From Dendrophyllia cribrosa (taxonomy: Eukaryota > Cnidaria > Anthozoa > Scleractinia > Dendrophylliidae): DNA of 64,000 nucleotides. Below are positions 45,431-55,555 of the stretch, in pieces. Under the pieces are notes generated by a model, which saw nothing but the letters and a program-made list of their open reading frames with translations, had not been told where the DNA came from and did not search any database. The position numbers and the translations under genes are program-made. How positions within the stretch are numbered: the first letter of the stretch is position 1; each line of letters begins with the position of its first letter. Location of the stretch: NCBI GenBank assembly GCA_024195265.1, contig JAJLRJ010000007.1, forward strand, positions 13,268,328 to 13,332,327, given 5' to 3'.

Positions 45431-48400
45431 TATTGTGAACAAAGAATCTTATCCCCAGAAGGTTTGAATTGGGTACAACAATGCGTTAGCCGAATTTGTC
45501 TATTGTTTTTCAGATTCCAGCCTTGCAACAAATGATTCAGTTCAAGGATGACTTTGGTGGAAAGGAGGCGAGGAAGAGCGGTTTAACTGGCGCCAACTTT
45601 GGGTAAGATGTTACGTCACTCTGTGTACACTCTAGAATTGAATACAGTGGAACCTCCAATAAGGGGGCGCTTTCGGTACCAGGAGAAGTGTTCTCTTTAA
45701 TGGAGATGTCCCAAAGTAGAGGTTCCACTGTACATTCAACAATCGTGGCTTTGTGGTGACTTACCGTACAATTCCGAAAGTAGCAGCCCGCGTTACTTTA
45801 GTAATTTGTATTCCTAAGGGGCTGCAACTTTCCGGTAGCAGCTGCTTTCGGGTGGCCGTTACTTTCGCACTGCTAAAATATGCGAACAATCCATTCCAAA
45901 AAAACTTAATGAAAAGAGTCAGGAGAAACACTACCGCAAAATTGGATAATAAAACTCAAAATATGAAGACACTTATGTTTAGTTTCAGTGCACTAGTATA
46001 GTATTTCTTAACAAAACTGGACCATTATTTTGAAGTTTTCATTCATACAAATGTGTTTTTTACTTTTCAAAATGATGCTAAAAACGGTGACATTTCCTCC
46101 TTTTAACTTTGTTCTTGCAGGCTTCGCTCAGATCAGTATCTCTCGAAAAAGAGTCAAAAGGTAGGTATATATATATATATGTTATGTATATTTTAGGTAG
46201 GTAGGTAGGTAGGTAGGTATATATATTTTATTGGTAAAGGTAGGTATATATATTTTATTTTTTTGCTCTTTTAACCCTTTCACGGCTCCCAGAGTCAATT
46301 ATGGAGACATGTGGTGTAGTTCTAACGTTTGAGTCTGTGGAAGGAATCCTAAGGTGACCATTCAAATGAAACCTCTTCAGCAGTGCTTTTGCAAAATGAA
46401 ATTTTGATTAATGGCACTCTTGGGAGTTAGATACATCTCAAATTCTCATGCCTCGTATTTCTATAGTTTTCTACCAGTATTCAACCTATCCTCAAAAATT
46501 ATTCATTGTCTAACATCTGATTTTATATTTTCAGGCAGCAACAGCTACAAAGGAATGGACAGAACAAGAGACACTGCTACTTTTAGAGGTATGTGAAGTG
46601 TTTGTAAATAGTGTCCATTAGGGGCGAACCATTAGACTTCTGACGACCAGGGGGTGGGGGGTAATCTTTGGGTAATCCTTTGTGTCGCTGCATGAATTAT
46701 ATTTTTGCTAAAACAAAAACAAAAAACTGAAGTCGGGCTTTCGCAGTTGTAGAATATTTTTTTCAAAGAGAGTTGGCTTGAAGGATAAATGACACAATGA
46801 ATGACACAGTTAGTGGTGTTAAAGTCCTCCGTTTCCATTTGGGAAATTGGGCGTTCTTCAAAGTTTGAATGTAGGAACGTTTTAAAAATGTTCCTTTATC
46901 CTGTTTATAGGGCTTGGAAATGTTTAAAGATGACTGGAACAAAGTAGCAGAACATGTCGGAACGCGGACACAAGACGAATGCATTCTGCATTTTCTAAGA
47001 TTACCAGTTGAGAACCAATTCTTAGAGGACGTACAGCTTGGTGAGTTCTTTTTTGGATCTTGAAAGTATGACTAAATCATCTGCGTATAAGAGTGAGTTT
47101 AATTTCGTGCCATTTGGTAGAACAAAAGGATCCGATAAAATATTTTCGAAGGAATGTGGTATGTTGTTAACATAGAGGTTAAATAGTAAGAGGCTTCAAA
47201 TACACATGACCTTGGCGTACACCTCTTGTGTATTGAAAGGGTCGTGTTTGGCCTTTTCCAATTTTTACGGAACATGTAGAGTTTGAGTACAAATTATTTA
47301 TTAAATTGTAAAAGCGACCTGCAATAGCTTGTACAAGAGTCCGTCATGCCAGACCGAGTCAAAAGCTATTTTTGAAATCTACAAAACAAGCGTATATTTT
47401 TTCATTGTGTTGATGCGCATATTTATCTACTAAAGATCTCTGTGTGAGAACATGGTCTGCTGTACGATTTTTGGGTAAGAATCCAATCTGACAATTGTGG
47501 AGTATATCATGAGAGTAAACATGCTCAAGGAGTCTTTGGTTAAGGATAGAACAGAACAATTTTCCCAGACAGCTTGAAACACAGATTCCTCGATAATTTG
47601 ATGGATCACCTTTTCATCCTGATTTATATATTGGTGTAATAACTCCACCACACCTAGCCTGTTCCAGGCGTTCAGATAGTGGGGAAAGCGCGAATAGTTG
47701 GGGAAGGCGCGAAGAAAAGCGAGCGACGCCTGGAACAGGCTACACCACACCAAGTTTGAGGCATTGCACCTAAATCGAGAATTGTATTAAAAAGTTTTTG
47801 ATATACCGGCATCATGTCGTGACGGCTAGCTTAAATCGTGTAATTTTTTATTTTGTCTGAAAAAGACGATTTATTATTTTTCAATCTTTTCGCAGCTACA
47901 AGTATTTCATTTTCGGTGATTAAGTAATCCAAAGAGCATAACTGATTTTTCCGACTCTCGAGTTGTTGTAGTTCATTGATTATTGTCTGTTGTGCAAGAT
48001 TTAAAGATTTATTTGAATGAAGTGAGTGGAAACGCTGAAGCCAGTTTCTTATGAAACCAATGGAAGATCATCTTTGTCTTTTCGAGTGTCATCCATTGAT
48101 TTTAAACATTGCCAAAAACTTTTCTTATCCGGGTTTTCAGTGGTTTCCTCTAGTTCGGCAATCTTTGAATTGTAGTATTCAGTTCTAGTTTTTTTGCATA
48201 ATAATATTTTGTATTCCGTTAAAACAATATGATACTTTTCTCGCAAATCAATATTTAAGGGATCTCTGTGTTTTTGGTTTGAGAGCTTCCTTAACTCGTG
48301 TTTTTTAAAGCGAAATTCCTTATCAAACCATTTTTTGTTTGATGATGACTTGATCTGTCTACGTTTTTTCCTAATCTAATCTTTAATTTTCGTTTCGCTG

Positions 48401-49597
48401 CTGTGATTAGTATGTTTTCTACTTTTTCAAGTGTGTATTAATATCTTGGATCAGTGTTTCGTCACCTATGTGTTCTTGTATGAGCATTTGGAGATCTGTT
48501 GAGCGTGAGCTATCTTTGAATTTCTGAGCGAAATCCTTTTCCCACAGAAACTGCCTCGGTAGAGGTGATAACAGATTACTTTTACACGCGGATTCAAGCT
48601 CAGATATGTTAGTGTTAATATTTATCCAGAGTCGCACAAAAATTCAGCATGATTTGCGTTGGTGATAGGTGGAGGTGTTTGTCGGTACAGTTTCCATTTG
48701 TTTTAATCTTTGGCATTTCGTAAGGAATCTTTTTCCACCTCTTTCTTCTGTGTATCCGAATCCTGGAGAATGGCGAAACGGTTTTGGGTGGGCAAGTTTA
48801 CCAGGAGTAGATCTTCGTCTGTAGATTTCGATTTTCGATTCCTGATCAGGTTTGATGGGATTGTTTTGTGGTGTGGGAGCATCCGTTAGTTCAACTAGCG
48901 GTTTCCGCCACAGAGCCACTATTTGTTCTTTGAGAAAGGCCACTTCCTTGTCGAGTTGATTTTGTTTTCCACGTAAATCCACAATTGTTTCTGACAGTTT
49001 GGCGTTTTTCTTGTGAAGCGATCCATTCTCCTCGTTAAGGTTAAATGTTGTTTGTTGTGACGATATCAGAGGATTAAATTGGCTGGTATCACCTTCCGAA
49101 TATAATTTGATTGTAGTTTAATTATAATGAACAAAAATTTGAACATGGCTTTAGTTTATTCCATTTCCATAAATGGACGTTAATTGTTAATGTAATTCGC
49201 ACGTGGAGTCAGCAGGTAACTCTACTGTTTTCGCTTTTATACTGTCGATCATTGCTCGACCACAAACATTGAGATGCGTGTTTGACCATAAATACTTTAT
49301 CCTGGTTACGCCTTCTTCGATCAATTTCAAGTTTCTAATGTAAATGTAAAAAAGTAAATGTATTTCTAATCCTATTGAGGAAAATGTATTGTTGTCCGCT
49401 AAAAAACACGGGCTCACTCAATATTCTCAGACGGGATTCTACATCTACACACATCGATCAATTTCAAGTTTCTAATGTAAATGTAAAAAAGTAAATGTAT
49501 TTCTAATCCTATTGAGGAAAATGTATTGTTGTCCGCTAAAAAACACGGGCTCACTCAATATTCTCAGACGGGATTCTACATCTACACACATCCCCCC

Positions 49598-49629
<32 letters not shown>

Positions 49630-51799
49630 ACTGTAACCAACTATTGCCAAAACCTCTTGGCTATAAATTCACGCTTTGTAAATGATTTTCTTTTATGAAG
49701 AAGAAAAGCCACAGCCTATGGAAGTCAATGGAAGCCAAACAACAGGACCTGAGGGAGGGGAGACTGCGGCAGAAGATGTGAAGGTCAGTTAGCAGGTTAA
49801 CAACTAAGTGAACTCCTTGCGGGTACACATCTCCACACAACCATCGTGAACGCAGAATTTAATCTTGACTCTTAAAGGACCAGTATTGTCCATTATGCTT
49901 CACGCGCCTCTGTTATTGTTTTGGTTTGCACAGGAGTGAGGCTTCTATTGTTCAGAGGCGTGTTAAGCATAATGGACAACACTGGGTCTTTAAAAAACTG
50001 CCATGTTCTGTAAAACTCATTGAAAATGATTTTCTCCTGTTAGTTTCTGAATTTCATAATCCAGAAGTAATTGAATTTCATCGGAAAGTCCTTCAAACTA
50101 CAGTAAAATAACTTCATTTTGATATCAAATGATTGAAGGAGTAGGCCTGCACACGTAATACAGGTCGAGAAAAGAACCGGAAACGCATTAAAAATGTCGA
50201 AAAGTCGACGTTTTTAAACCAGAACAATTGAATAATTCTTATTCAAGGTACCTAAGTAACCAGGCCTTCTGTGGGACTCTAACAATACCTGTTTGGTTTT
50301 GTGATTATTATTAGCACTTGTGGATACTGGTTTGTTGGTTAAAGTATGCAAAATATATTTAGATTGCAGCATAATAATGTGTGTTCCTGAGGAAAACAAG
50401 TCCTTGAATAAAAAGTTCTTAAAGTCTGTATGAACCATGCAACAGTTCAAGACATGAAAACTTCTATTGATCATAACTCACAAGCTACCCCTTCCGACGT
50501 CGTTCACGTTTCAATGTTTATAGTTGAATTTACTCCGAATAAAAAGTATTTCAAGAAATGTTTCGTTTTGGGTTAAAGGTCTTGTTATCAGACTGGCCGG
50601 CCGTGCCTGTTAGTTTGAAATTTAAATATTCCATTTTTAGAACTGCTGCTACGTCATGTTCTTAACTAAGAGCCCACTACCTAATAACTGACGAATACGT
50701 CCGGCTGACAATCGCGTACACTTGTTTCCATAATACTGGGGTTTTTGTCTAGCGTTTTTAATTGCCTGCAAACTCTGACATTCATTAATATTGCACTTGA
50801 CATACTACTGAATGATACTTCTGAGTCAAAACCTGTTAACTATTGCTTGATTCTGCCTAAAACGTTTCCTTTGTACCGTCTGTTACCTTGACAGCACTTG
50901 GCTCAAGTTGAAGAGCGAAAGTTGAAGAGCCTTGTGGCGCTGCGTGTCGAGACCCAAATGAAGAAACTGAAAATTAAACTTCGCCACTTTGAAGAACTTG
51001 AGACCATTATGGACCGCGAGCGGGAAGTAGTGAGTGCATATAGAAATAAGTTCAGATCTCCTCTCTTCGTTGTATTCCTTTTTAGCTCCCTCGGTGGCCA
51101 TCAAAATCGTGTTTAATCGCCCGTTCACTCGGTTTTAATTGAACCAGTTGATGTTGTTCTAGGTCGTTCTCCGTTTAATTAATAATTAGTTTTCCAAGGT
51201 TTACGTGCCCAGATTCTTCTCGGATACTTGGTACCTTAATAATCAGAATGTCTTGAGGCCGACCACTTGGGAAAGCGGTATCGCTGTGGTTTCGGCTCAC
51301 AACCACAGTGTGACACATCCAGTCGACTTCATCGCCTGATAATAACCATCAGTAAGCGGTCGAAACGTTGCGATCAACATCTAAAGTGACCACATCGTGA
51401 GACAAACTAGAAAGCTATAATTTTGCGACCACCGCGATGAATACGGTAATATTTTTTTCCTGACATTGATCTCTTTTTTCTGTGTTTTTTTTTTCCTCAG
51501 CTGGAATACCAGCGACAGCAGCTACTTGCCGAACGACAGCAGTTCCATCAAGAACAACTCAAGGCGGCTGAGATGCGTGCACGCGCAGCAGCCGGTTATA
51601 TGTCTCCCTCAGCAACCTTTCCAGGGCAGCTCCAGCTGCAGCCACAGGTATCCCAACCTCAACCTCAGTTCCTACAGCAGCACCAATCACAGCAACAACA
51701 GCAGCAGCAAAGGCATTCCCAGCAGGCTCCGCCTCAGGGCCCCAGCCAGGAGTTCCAAATCACATCCCACAGGCGCCAAGTCCTGCTCAGCAAGCTTAA
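35593..51799 (+). CDS. SMARCC: SMARCC-like (BAF155/170, Moira) SWI/SNF core subunit, incomplete
   Basis: Exons in matching phase: 35593-35661 and 40799-40857 (both tentative, acidic linker), 41705-41886, 43066-43137, 43356-43469 and 44413-44566 ([59 protein letters not shown]), 45514-45602, 46121-46160 (NFGLRSDQY), 46535-46588 and 46911-47040 ([34 protein letters not shown]), 49701-49783 ([11 protein letters not shown]), 50895-51029 ([34 protein letters not shown]), 51501-51799 ([16 protein letters not shown], then Q/P-rich). The family scaffolds the SWI/SNF remodeller in the nucleus. Not found: the N-terminal ~300 residues and the conserved block after SANT (AYQPIPFSQ... in human). The last exon needs one more C near 51742 to reach a natural end ([17 protein letters not shown] 51797). 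Confidence 0.9.
35695..35790. repeat. GTGAATCCTTA tandem repeat
   Basis: About eight degenerate units of GTGAATCCTTA, some GTGAACCCTTC, in the intron after the first tentative SMARCC exon. Confidence 0.85.
36168..36177 (+). promoter_or_regulatory. TATA box, unit A
   Basis: TATATATAAG within CCTCCCTCTATATATAAGCAG, about 105 bp before ATG 36282. Confidence 0.55.
36282..36374 (+). CDS. Short ORF behind the TATA box, unknown
   Basis: ATG 36282 gives [20 protein letters not shown] then a Gln-rich end and TAA at 36372-36374. The same start (ATGGCGCGAGTTCCCGTAGC) recurs at 38758 in unit 1, where it runs directly into the next unit. No family recognised; it may be the 5' part of a longer broken frame (Gln/Pro-rich coding-like sequence continues after the stop). 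Confidence 0.3.
   Translation: MARVPVALLHPKVQAAINPAPQQQDTQLIA
36490..37000. repeat. ~50-60-bp degenerate tandem repeat
   Basis: GAAGCGACTGGGGTGACCTC followed by GCTTGAATTTGTTCTAGTTT repeats about nine times with substitutions. Related phrases (CGCGAGTTTATCTCGCC, GTGACAGGTTTGCCTTGC) occur at 38470-38530. Confidence 0.85.
37261..37500. mobile_element. ATGTCCAGGATTG MITE inside the array
   Basis: The left arm ATGTCCAGGATTGCAGATAA pairs with the right arm TTATCTACAATCCTGGACAT; TTAGATGCATGACAAATTT and ACGAAGTGTCCC blocks extend the pairing. It splits the diverged first unit. Confidence 0.85.
38643..38652 (+). promoter_or_regulatory. TATA box, unit B
   Basis: TATATATAAG in the same context as 36168, followed by TAGCCCGCTTCGTAATTCAG. 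Confidence 0.55.
39883..39892 (+). promoter_or_regulatory. TATA box, unit C
   Basis: TATATATAAG, third copy. The downstream homology ends at 39957, so whatever it would transcribe differs from the other units. Confidence 0.5.
40245..40655. repeat. ~45-bp tandem repeat, nine units
   Basis: The unit GTGTCACACGATGCAATTTG + TTGCACGCAACAAGATTTTTTGG recurs from 40300 to 40650. It contains the palindrome TTGTTGCACGCAACAA. Flanked right by TGTTGCGCGCAACATTGC. It lies in a SMARCC intron if the first tentative exon is right. Confidence 0.92.
41140..41475. repeat. CTCTAATACGGACAC tandem repeat
   Basis: Degenerate 16-18-bp units CTCTAATA(C/T)GGACAC(T/C) repeated about 18 times. Confidence 0.85.
41895..42050. 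mobile_element. Foldback repeat with GAGGGAAACA motifs
   Basis: CTAGTGAAACAGTGAATTTT pairs with AATTCACTGTTTTCCGAGGG; the end GATCAGTCATTAAGTGATTTG is also found at 34556-34576. Confidence 0.6.
42261..42331 (+). tRNA. tRNA-His (anticodon GTG)
   Basis: Acceptor GCTTTGA pairs with TCAAGGC (one G-U) and discriminator A follows. Anticodon arm CTGCG-TTGTGGC-CGCAG has GTG at positions 34-36. T arm CCAGG-TTCGAGT-CCTGG is perfect. The D arm is weaker (one mismatch). TTTT at 42337-42340 is a possible Pol III terminator. It is sense-oriented in an intron of the SMARCC-like gene. A tRNA-derived pseudogene cannot be excluded. Confidence 0.8.
42542..42824. mobile_element. GAGTGTCGTAAAACC MITE, intact copy
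   Basis: AGAGCAGTTTTCATTTGAGT at the left and CTCAATTGAAAACTGCTCT at the right form inverted ends of about 24 bp. The interior matches 22611-22888 and 25337-25880 (CGGCGCCAAGCGCGGGAAAA). Confidence 0.85.
43615..43975 (-). mobile_element. tRNA-derived SINE
   Basis: Minus strand: CGATCGCGTGGTGTAGTGGT (box A-like), GGTCCGTGGTTTGTGGCC (degenerate box B) and a body with CCCTGTGATGGACTAGCATC twice (43712, 43788). Intronic in the SMARCC-like gene. Confidence 0.6.
44880..45155. mobile_element. MITE with CTCGTGAATACG / GGCTCATAGGAGCC ends
   Basis: AACTCGTGAATACG...AACGAGTTAT at the left and ACACGAGTTGGCTCATAGGA at the right match the ends of the larger element at 52018-53020, making this an uninterrupted copy. 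Confidence 0.6.
45408..45434. repeat. (TA)n microsatellite
   Basis: AAAAAAAATA followed by about 13 TA units. Confidence 0.95.
45645..45730. mobile_element. 86-bp mariner-type MITE
   Basis: CAGTGGAACCTC at the left and GAGGTTCCACTG at the right are exact complements and TA flanks each side (45643-45644, 45731-45732). Confidence 0.85.
46161..46250. repeat. (GGTA)n/(TA)n microsatellite
   Basis: Directly follows the donor of exon 46121-46160; GTAGGTAGGTAGG and TATATA runs alternate. Confidence 0.9.
46273..46430. repeat. Dispersed repeat copy
   Basis: CCCTTTCACGGCTCCCAGAG, GTTTGAGTCTGTGGA and TGAAACCTCTTCAGCAGTGC match 5771-5999 and 18857-19290. Confidence 0.6.
47041..49090 (-). mobile_element. 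Decayed non-LTR retrotransposon, truncated after YADD
   Basis: Minus strand pieces in several frames: a Gln/Lys-rich N-terminal part (48982-48644), [17 protein letters not shown] and [13 protein letters not shown] (48246-48049), [20 protein letters not shown] and [11 protein letters not shown] (47559-47359), then [20 protein letters not shown] and [10 protein letters not shown] (47196-47055). These are linker and palm motifs of a jockey/CR1-type LINE. Frameshifts and stops make it dead. The reverse transcriptase stops at 47041, where the SMARCC exon ends, so the LINE lacks its 3' end. Confidence 0.85.
47655..47742. mobile_element. 88-bp MITE with 9-bp target duplication
   Basis: TAGCCTGTTCCAGGCG and CGCCTGGAACAGGCTA form the ends. 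CACCACACC is present at 47646-47654 and 47743-47751. It is inserted in the dead LINE. Confidence 0.9.
49319..49592. repeat. 137-bp tandem duplication followed by a long C run
   Basis: The segment starting TCAATTTCAAGTTTCTAATG occurs at 49321 and 49458 with no difference seen. A run of C (with one T) follows to 49628. This may be real or an assembly artefact. Confidence 0.9.
49872..49992. mobile_element. Foldback MITE, TTAAAGGACCAGT ends
   Basis: TTAAAGGACCAGTATTGTCC pairs with GGACAACACTGGGTCTTTAA; ATTATGCTTCACGCGCCTCTG pairs with its complement inside. Confidence 0.8.
49993..50890. other. SMARCC intron, no feature seen
   Basis: AT-rich DNA without recognised repeats. Two short open frames have no features. 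Confidence 0.5.
51285..51412 (+). repeat. Penelope-type terminal fragment
   Basis: CCTGATAATAACCATCAGTA, GGTCGAAACGTTGCGATC and GAGACAAAC align with the end of the element at 14886-14960. Intronic in the SMARCC-like gene. Confidence 0.55.
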
Positions 51800-52410
51800 G
51801 GTAAGGGAGTTTTTAGCATCAGTTTTTAGCATCAACACTAAATTGAAATGATTGAACTGGCTAGTGTCGTCCGCCAACAGAAGTCTGCGACATGAAGAAT
51901 TTTCGCGCAACTGCTGGCAGTAATTAAATCAGGTTACAAACGGTATTTTTTAACTGTTTTATTTTTGTTTGTGCTAAGTTGCCTGTTAGGAGATTCGGTT
52001 TTCTCGCCCGTTGTTTTTAACCCGTGAATACGCGCATGCGTAATGAACGGGTTATCGGTAACGGCGACAGATATGCAAATGAGCCACTCGCTCACTCGCT
52101 CACTCGCTCCTTCCATCAGCTGTAAACTTTGTGACGTATTAAAAATGTTTGTTACAAATGCGTTTTGCAACAAGAATAACGTGAATTCAGCAATAACAAT
52201 AACTAAATTGTTGTAAACGAATATAAATAACAATAAGCTTAAAGATGTTTCGCTTTTCTTTCTTCTTTAAACTGAACATTATGAAAGTGATGTACCGTAT
52301 TTTTCTTTTTGCGTTTGTCAAAAATCCTTACGTTTAATTTTAGAAAAAAATATCGAACCGTGTCAGTGTGAAAACATAAGCTTACCGCAATATTGCGTTA
52401 CGCGTTAGTT

Positions 52411-52514
52411 AACAACTATTCACCTCAGTGTAGGTGGGTAGTGGTGGATATCTACCGAGCCTCGAAGCGGTAAATATCCACCACTACCCACCTACACTGA
52501 GGTGAATAGTTGTT
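52411..52514. repeat. Hairpin a of the composite
   Basis: AACAACTATTCACCTCAGTG pairs exactly with CACTGAGGTGAATAGTTGTT; arms about 46 bp, centre GAGCCTCGAAGCGG. Confidence 0.9.
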
Positions 52515-52801
52515 TTAGTATATACTGAAACAGTGAGATAATATAACGAAAGTGATGCTTTTTAACTCATTTATTCCTGTCAACGATTACAATTTTCGCG
52601 CGCAAATTGCTGGGAGGTGAATAGCACTTGTTAGTATATACTGAAACAGTGGATAGCATTGTTGGCGCGCTCTGATTGGCTACTGAAACTCGGAACAGCA
52701 AGTGCTATTCACCTCCCAGCAATTTGCACGTGAAAATTGTAATCGTTGAGTTAAAAAACATCATTTTCTTTATATTATCTCACTGTTTCAGTATATACTA
52801 A

Positions 52802-52910
52802 AACAACTATTTACCTCAGTGAACGTGGGTAGTGGTGGATATTTACCTCGCCGCTGCGAGGCTCGGTAAATATCCACCACTACCCACCTCCACTTCGGTG
52901 AATAGTTGTT
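52802..52910. repeat. Hairpin b of the composite
   Basis: Diverged copy of hairpin a (AACAACTATTTACCTCAGTG ... GGTGAATAGTTGTT) with a longer GC-rich centre. Confidence 0.85.
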
Positions 52911-53230
52911 AACTATTCCGAGTTTCAGTAGCCAATCAAAGCGCGCCAACAATGTTATCCACTGTTTCAGTATATACTAACATTTCTTATTCACGGGTTG
53001 GCTCTTAGGAGCCTTTGATTTGTTGTTATCTTGGGCGTACCCAAATGAACAACCTGCGGAAAAGCTCGCTTGGTCCATTGTTCATACGTGTGATCTGATT
53101 GGTTGCACGCATTCAAGCGTGATTTTCGTGTTACACGAAATTCACCACAGAAAGTAATCACGGTGCGCACAGCATTTTGGGTGAAGGTGGGCCTTTAATA
53201 TCACGATTCTCAGATACTTTTGCCTGCTTA

Positions 53231-53361
53231 TATGACGTCAATACATATGTTGTAGTTCAATTTTATCCTTGGTTCATTATCATACATCAACATAGAAAAG
53301 AACAATGGAAAATAAAAATTGAACCAAGGATAAAATTGAACTACAACACATATTTATGTCA
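53231..53361. mobile_element. Foldback MITE
   Basis: TATGACGTCAATACATATGT and GTTCAATTTTATCCTTGGTT at the left pair with AACCAAGGATAAAATTGAAC and ACACATATTTATGTCA at the right. Confidence 0.8.
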
Positions 53362-53784
53362 CGCTAAGATGTGTTCTTAGTTGTAAACTGAATACGCTTA
53401 TTTGTGTAAACTGCAAATGGAATAAAAATGGCAGGTTAACCGTGATTTATTATTTTACTGTTTTTTTTTTCGCTCTTTGTTTTAGACTTATTTGCTCAAA
53501 CGCTGCCCGCTGCTCACAAAAGCATGAATCGTCGAAAGCGTGGGTTCTCGCGCGTGTCTGCTATCGAATTTAACACCGTAAAATAACTCCTTCCCCTAAG
53601 TGACAAAAAAAATGTTCGCTTGAAAATGCGCAAAATTTGTAGCCTTTGGCCCTCGGAAGTTTTTTTCACGGGAACGAGATTAATATACGATATTGTTGTT
53701 TTAGAGGACAGGCAAATATACTGAACATTATTCTTTCTTTCACATAGCACGGCCCAGGGAGGTGTTCTAGAAAGACCACAAAGA

Positions 53785-54290
53785 GGAACCAAGATAGTGG
53801 GCCAACAAACTCTTCCGTGTTTAACAAAGTCCTTACATAACAACCAAAATCTACCTAAGAGATGATGAAGAAAGTACCCAGAGATGTACGGGAATAGTGG
53901 CCCAACGAACTCTTTTGTGTTTACCAAAGTTCTCACTTAACAACAGCATCTACCTAAAAAAGTACACAGAGATGTACTGAAATAGTAGCCCTGCCCCAAC
54001 AAACTATTCTGTGTTTCCAATTTCTTAATTAACGAAAAACATCTACCTAAGAGCTGTTTAAAGAAGTACCCAGAGATGTACGGAAATAGTGCCCAACAAA
54101 CGTTTTTGGGATTAAAAGTTCTTGATTAAAGTAAAACATCTACCTAGGAGCTGTTTAAAAAAATACCTAGAGATGTACGAAATAGTGGCCTAACAAACTT
54201 TTCTGTGTTTAAAAGTTCGTGATTAACGCAAAACATCTACCTAAGGAGCTGTTTAAAAAGTACCTAGAGACTTACTGAAATACAGTGAAA
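53785..54290. repeat. ~97-bp degenerate tandem repeat, about five units
   Basis: AGAGATGTACGGAAATAGTG recurs at about 53880, 53967, 54073, 54170 and 54266, with CCCAACAAACTCTT and ACATCTACCTAAGAGCTGTT between. AGCTGTTACAGAAAGTACCT at 54692 is a further related piece. Confidence 0.85.
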
Positions 54291-55555
54291 TGTCTCTAAG
54301 GGTGACACGCTTGGGACCAGCTTCAGCTATCCGCTTCGCCTTCCAGAGAGTTGATGTAAGCTGACCCTAGAAATCTGCGACGACAGAACTGAAACAGGTT
54401 CCTTCTCATTATCTTAGAGCATGGAACAGGCTAACTTGTACTTGATAAGAGAATCAAGCAAAGTGTCTGAAGCGTTTTGTTGCATCCTTAAAGACATTTT
54501 GCCAATAAATAGTCCAGTAAATAGTACCTGTATTTGAATGATAAAATCAGTTTGTGATTATAAATAGTGTTTTGCAGTTTCAGTGTCTGCCTTGACAGGT
54601 ATTTTTAACCGAAAAACTGTAGACGTCTTACAAACTTTTCCCGGCGTGTGTATTTAAAGTTCATACTCTTGACGAATGGCATCCTCTCGGGAGCTGTTAC
54701 AGAAAGTACCTAGAGATGTACCCTTTCAGTTTTTAACCAGGTCCCTATTACAGGGACTACGTAGGGATTACCTTGGGAAGTATAGAGATAGGGTACCTAG
54801 TCTCCTACGCAGCTATTATTTGGGTCGCCACCAAATACTCCTTCCCACTGCATGTATCGAAAGCGAAATCACCCATGACAACAACACAGGCTCAGTTTGT
54901 GAGCAAAACTGGGTTTTGCTAGAAGTTTCAAACTAGTGCGTACAGGATGAAATGTATATTTTTGAGAAGACTACAGGTGATTATTCATCGGTCTGATTAA
55001 CTGAAAGAAGTGCAAAAAAAAATGCATCACGATTCAGGAGTAGTGGGTTGCAATCTGACCAAACTTGATTTCTGGAGCTGCTATCTTGCAATAACCAATT
55101 AACGCCTGATGCTTTTTCGCGATGGCGTTTCGCGTGATGCCTCTTTGCGGGTTGTTGCCGTGATGCCTTTCTGGGTACTTGGTTGTCTTCAATGGCTATT
55201 TCTCTATCAGGTTAAACTTGTTCAATGTACGATACGAGCGATTTTATTTCATTTTCTATTAATTCTTAATTTCCATACCCACAATTTCCTGATGATGGTC
55301 GCCAATGCCAATATCAGAGACGACTCCACAGAAATAAAATTTACAGGGATTATTGGTTATGAATAAATCAATTGTCGTATTCGAACTTTCAGTTAAACGT
55401 GTTTAAACTTGAATTAACTGAGAATATAAATAGCACAGGTAAAGAAACTATGTAGTTTGATGATTTAAAGGATTACCTGAGACATGCGCTCATGAGACAT
55501 GCGCTCATGCGCTCATGCACAGTTTCAATGCGGTCCCTTCAGTTGATACCAATCC
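54291..55555. other. No gene supported
   Basis: An 86-codon ORF at 54676-54936 (MASSRELLQKVPRDVPF) starts in the repeat just described and overlaps a fragment of the hairpin family (54799-54826), so it is not convincing. 55484-55517 has tandem ATGCGCTC. The rest is featureless. Confidence 0.45.

Larger units (their letters stand above)
52018..53020. mobile_element. Composite of nested palindromes
   Basis: The outer ends (AACCCGTGAATACG...AACGGGTTAT near 52018-52056 and TATTCACGGGTTGGCTCTTA near 52987) match the short element at 44880-45155. Inside are two ~105-bp hairpins (52411-52514, 52802-52910), inverted arms of about 115 bp (52512-52631 with 52697-52806), and a further inverted pair TTAGTATATACTGAAACAGT (52632) with its complement ending near 52983. 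Confidence 0.75.
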
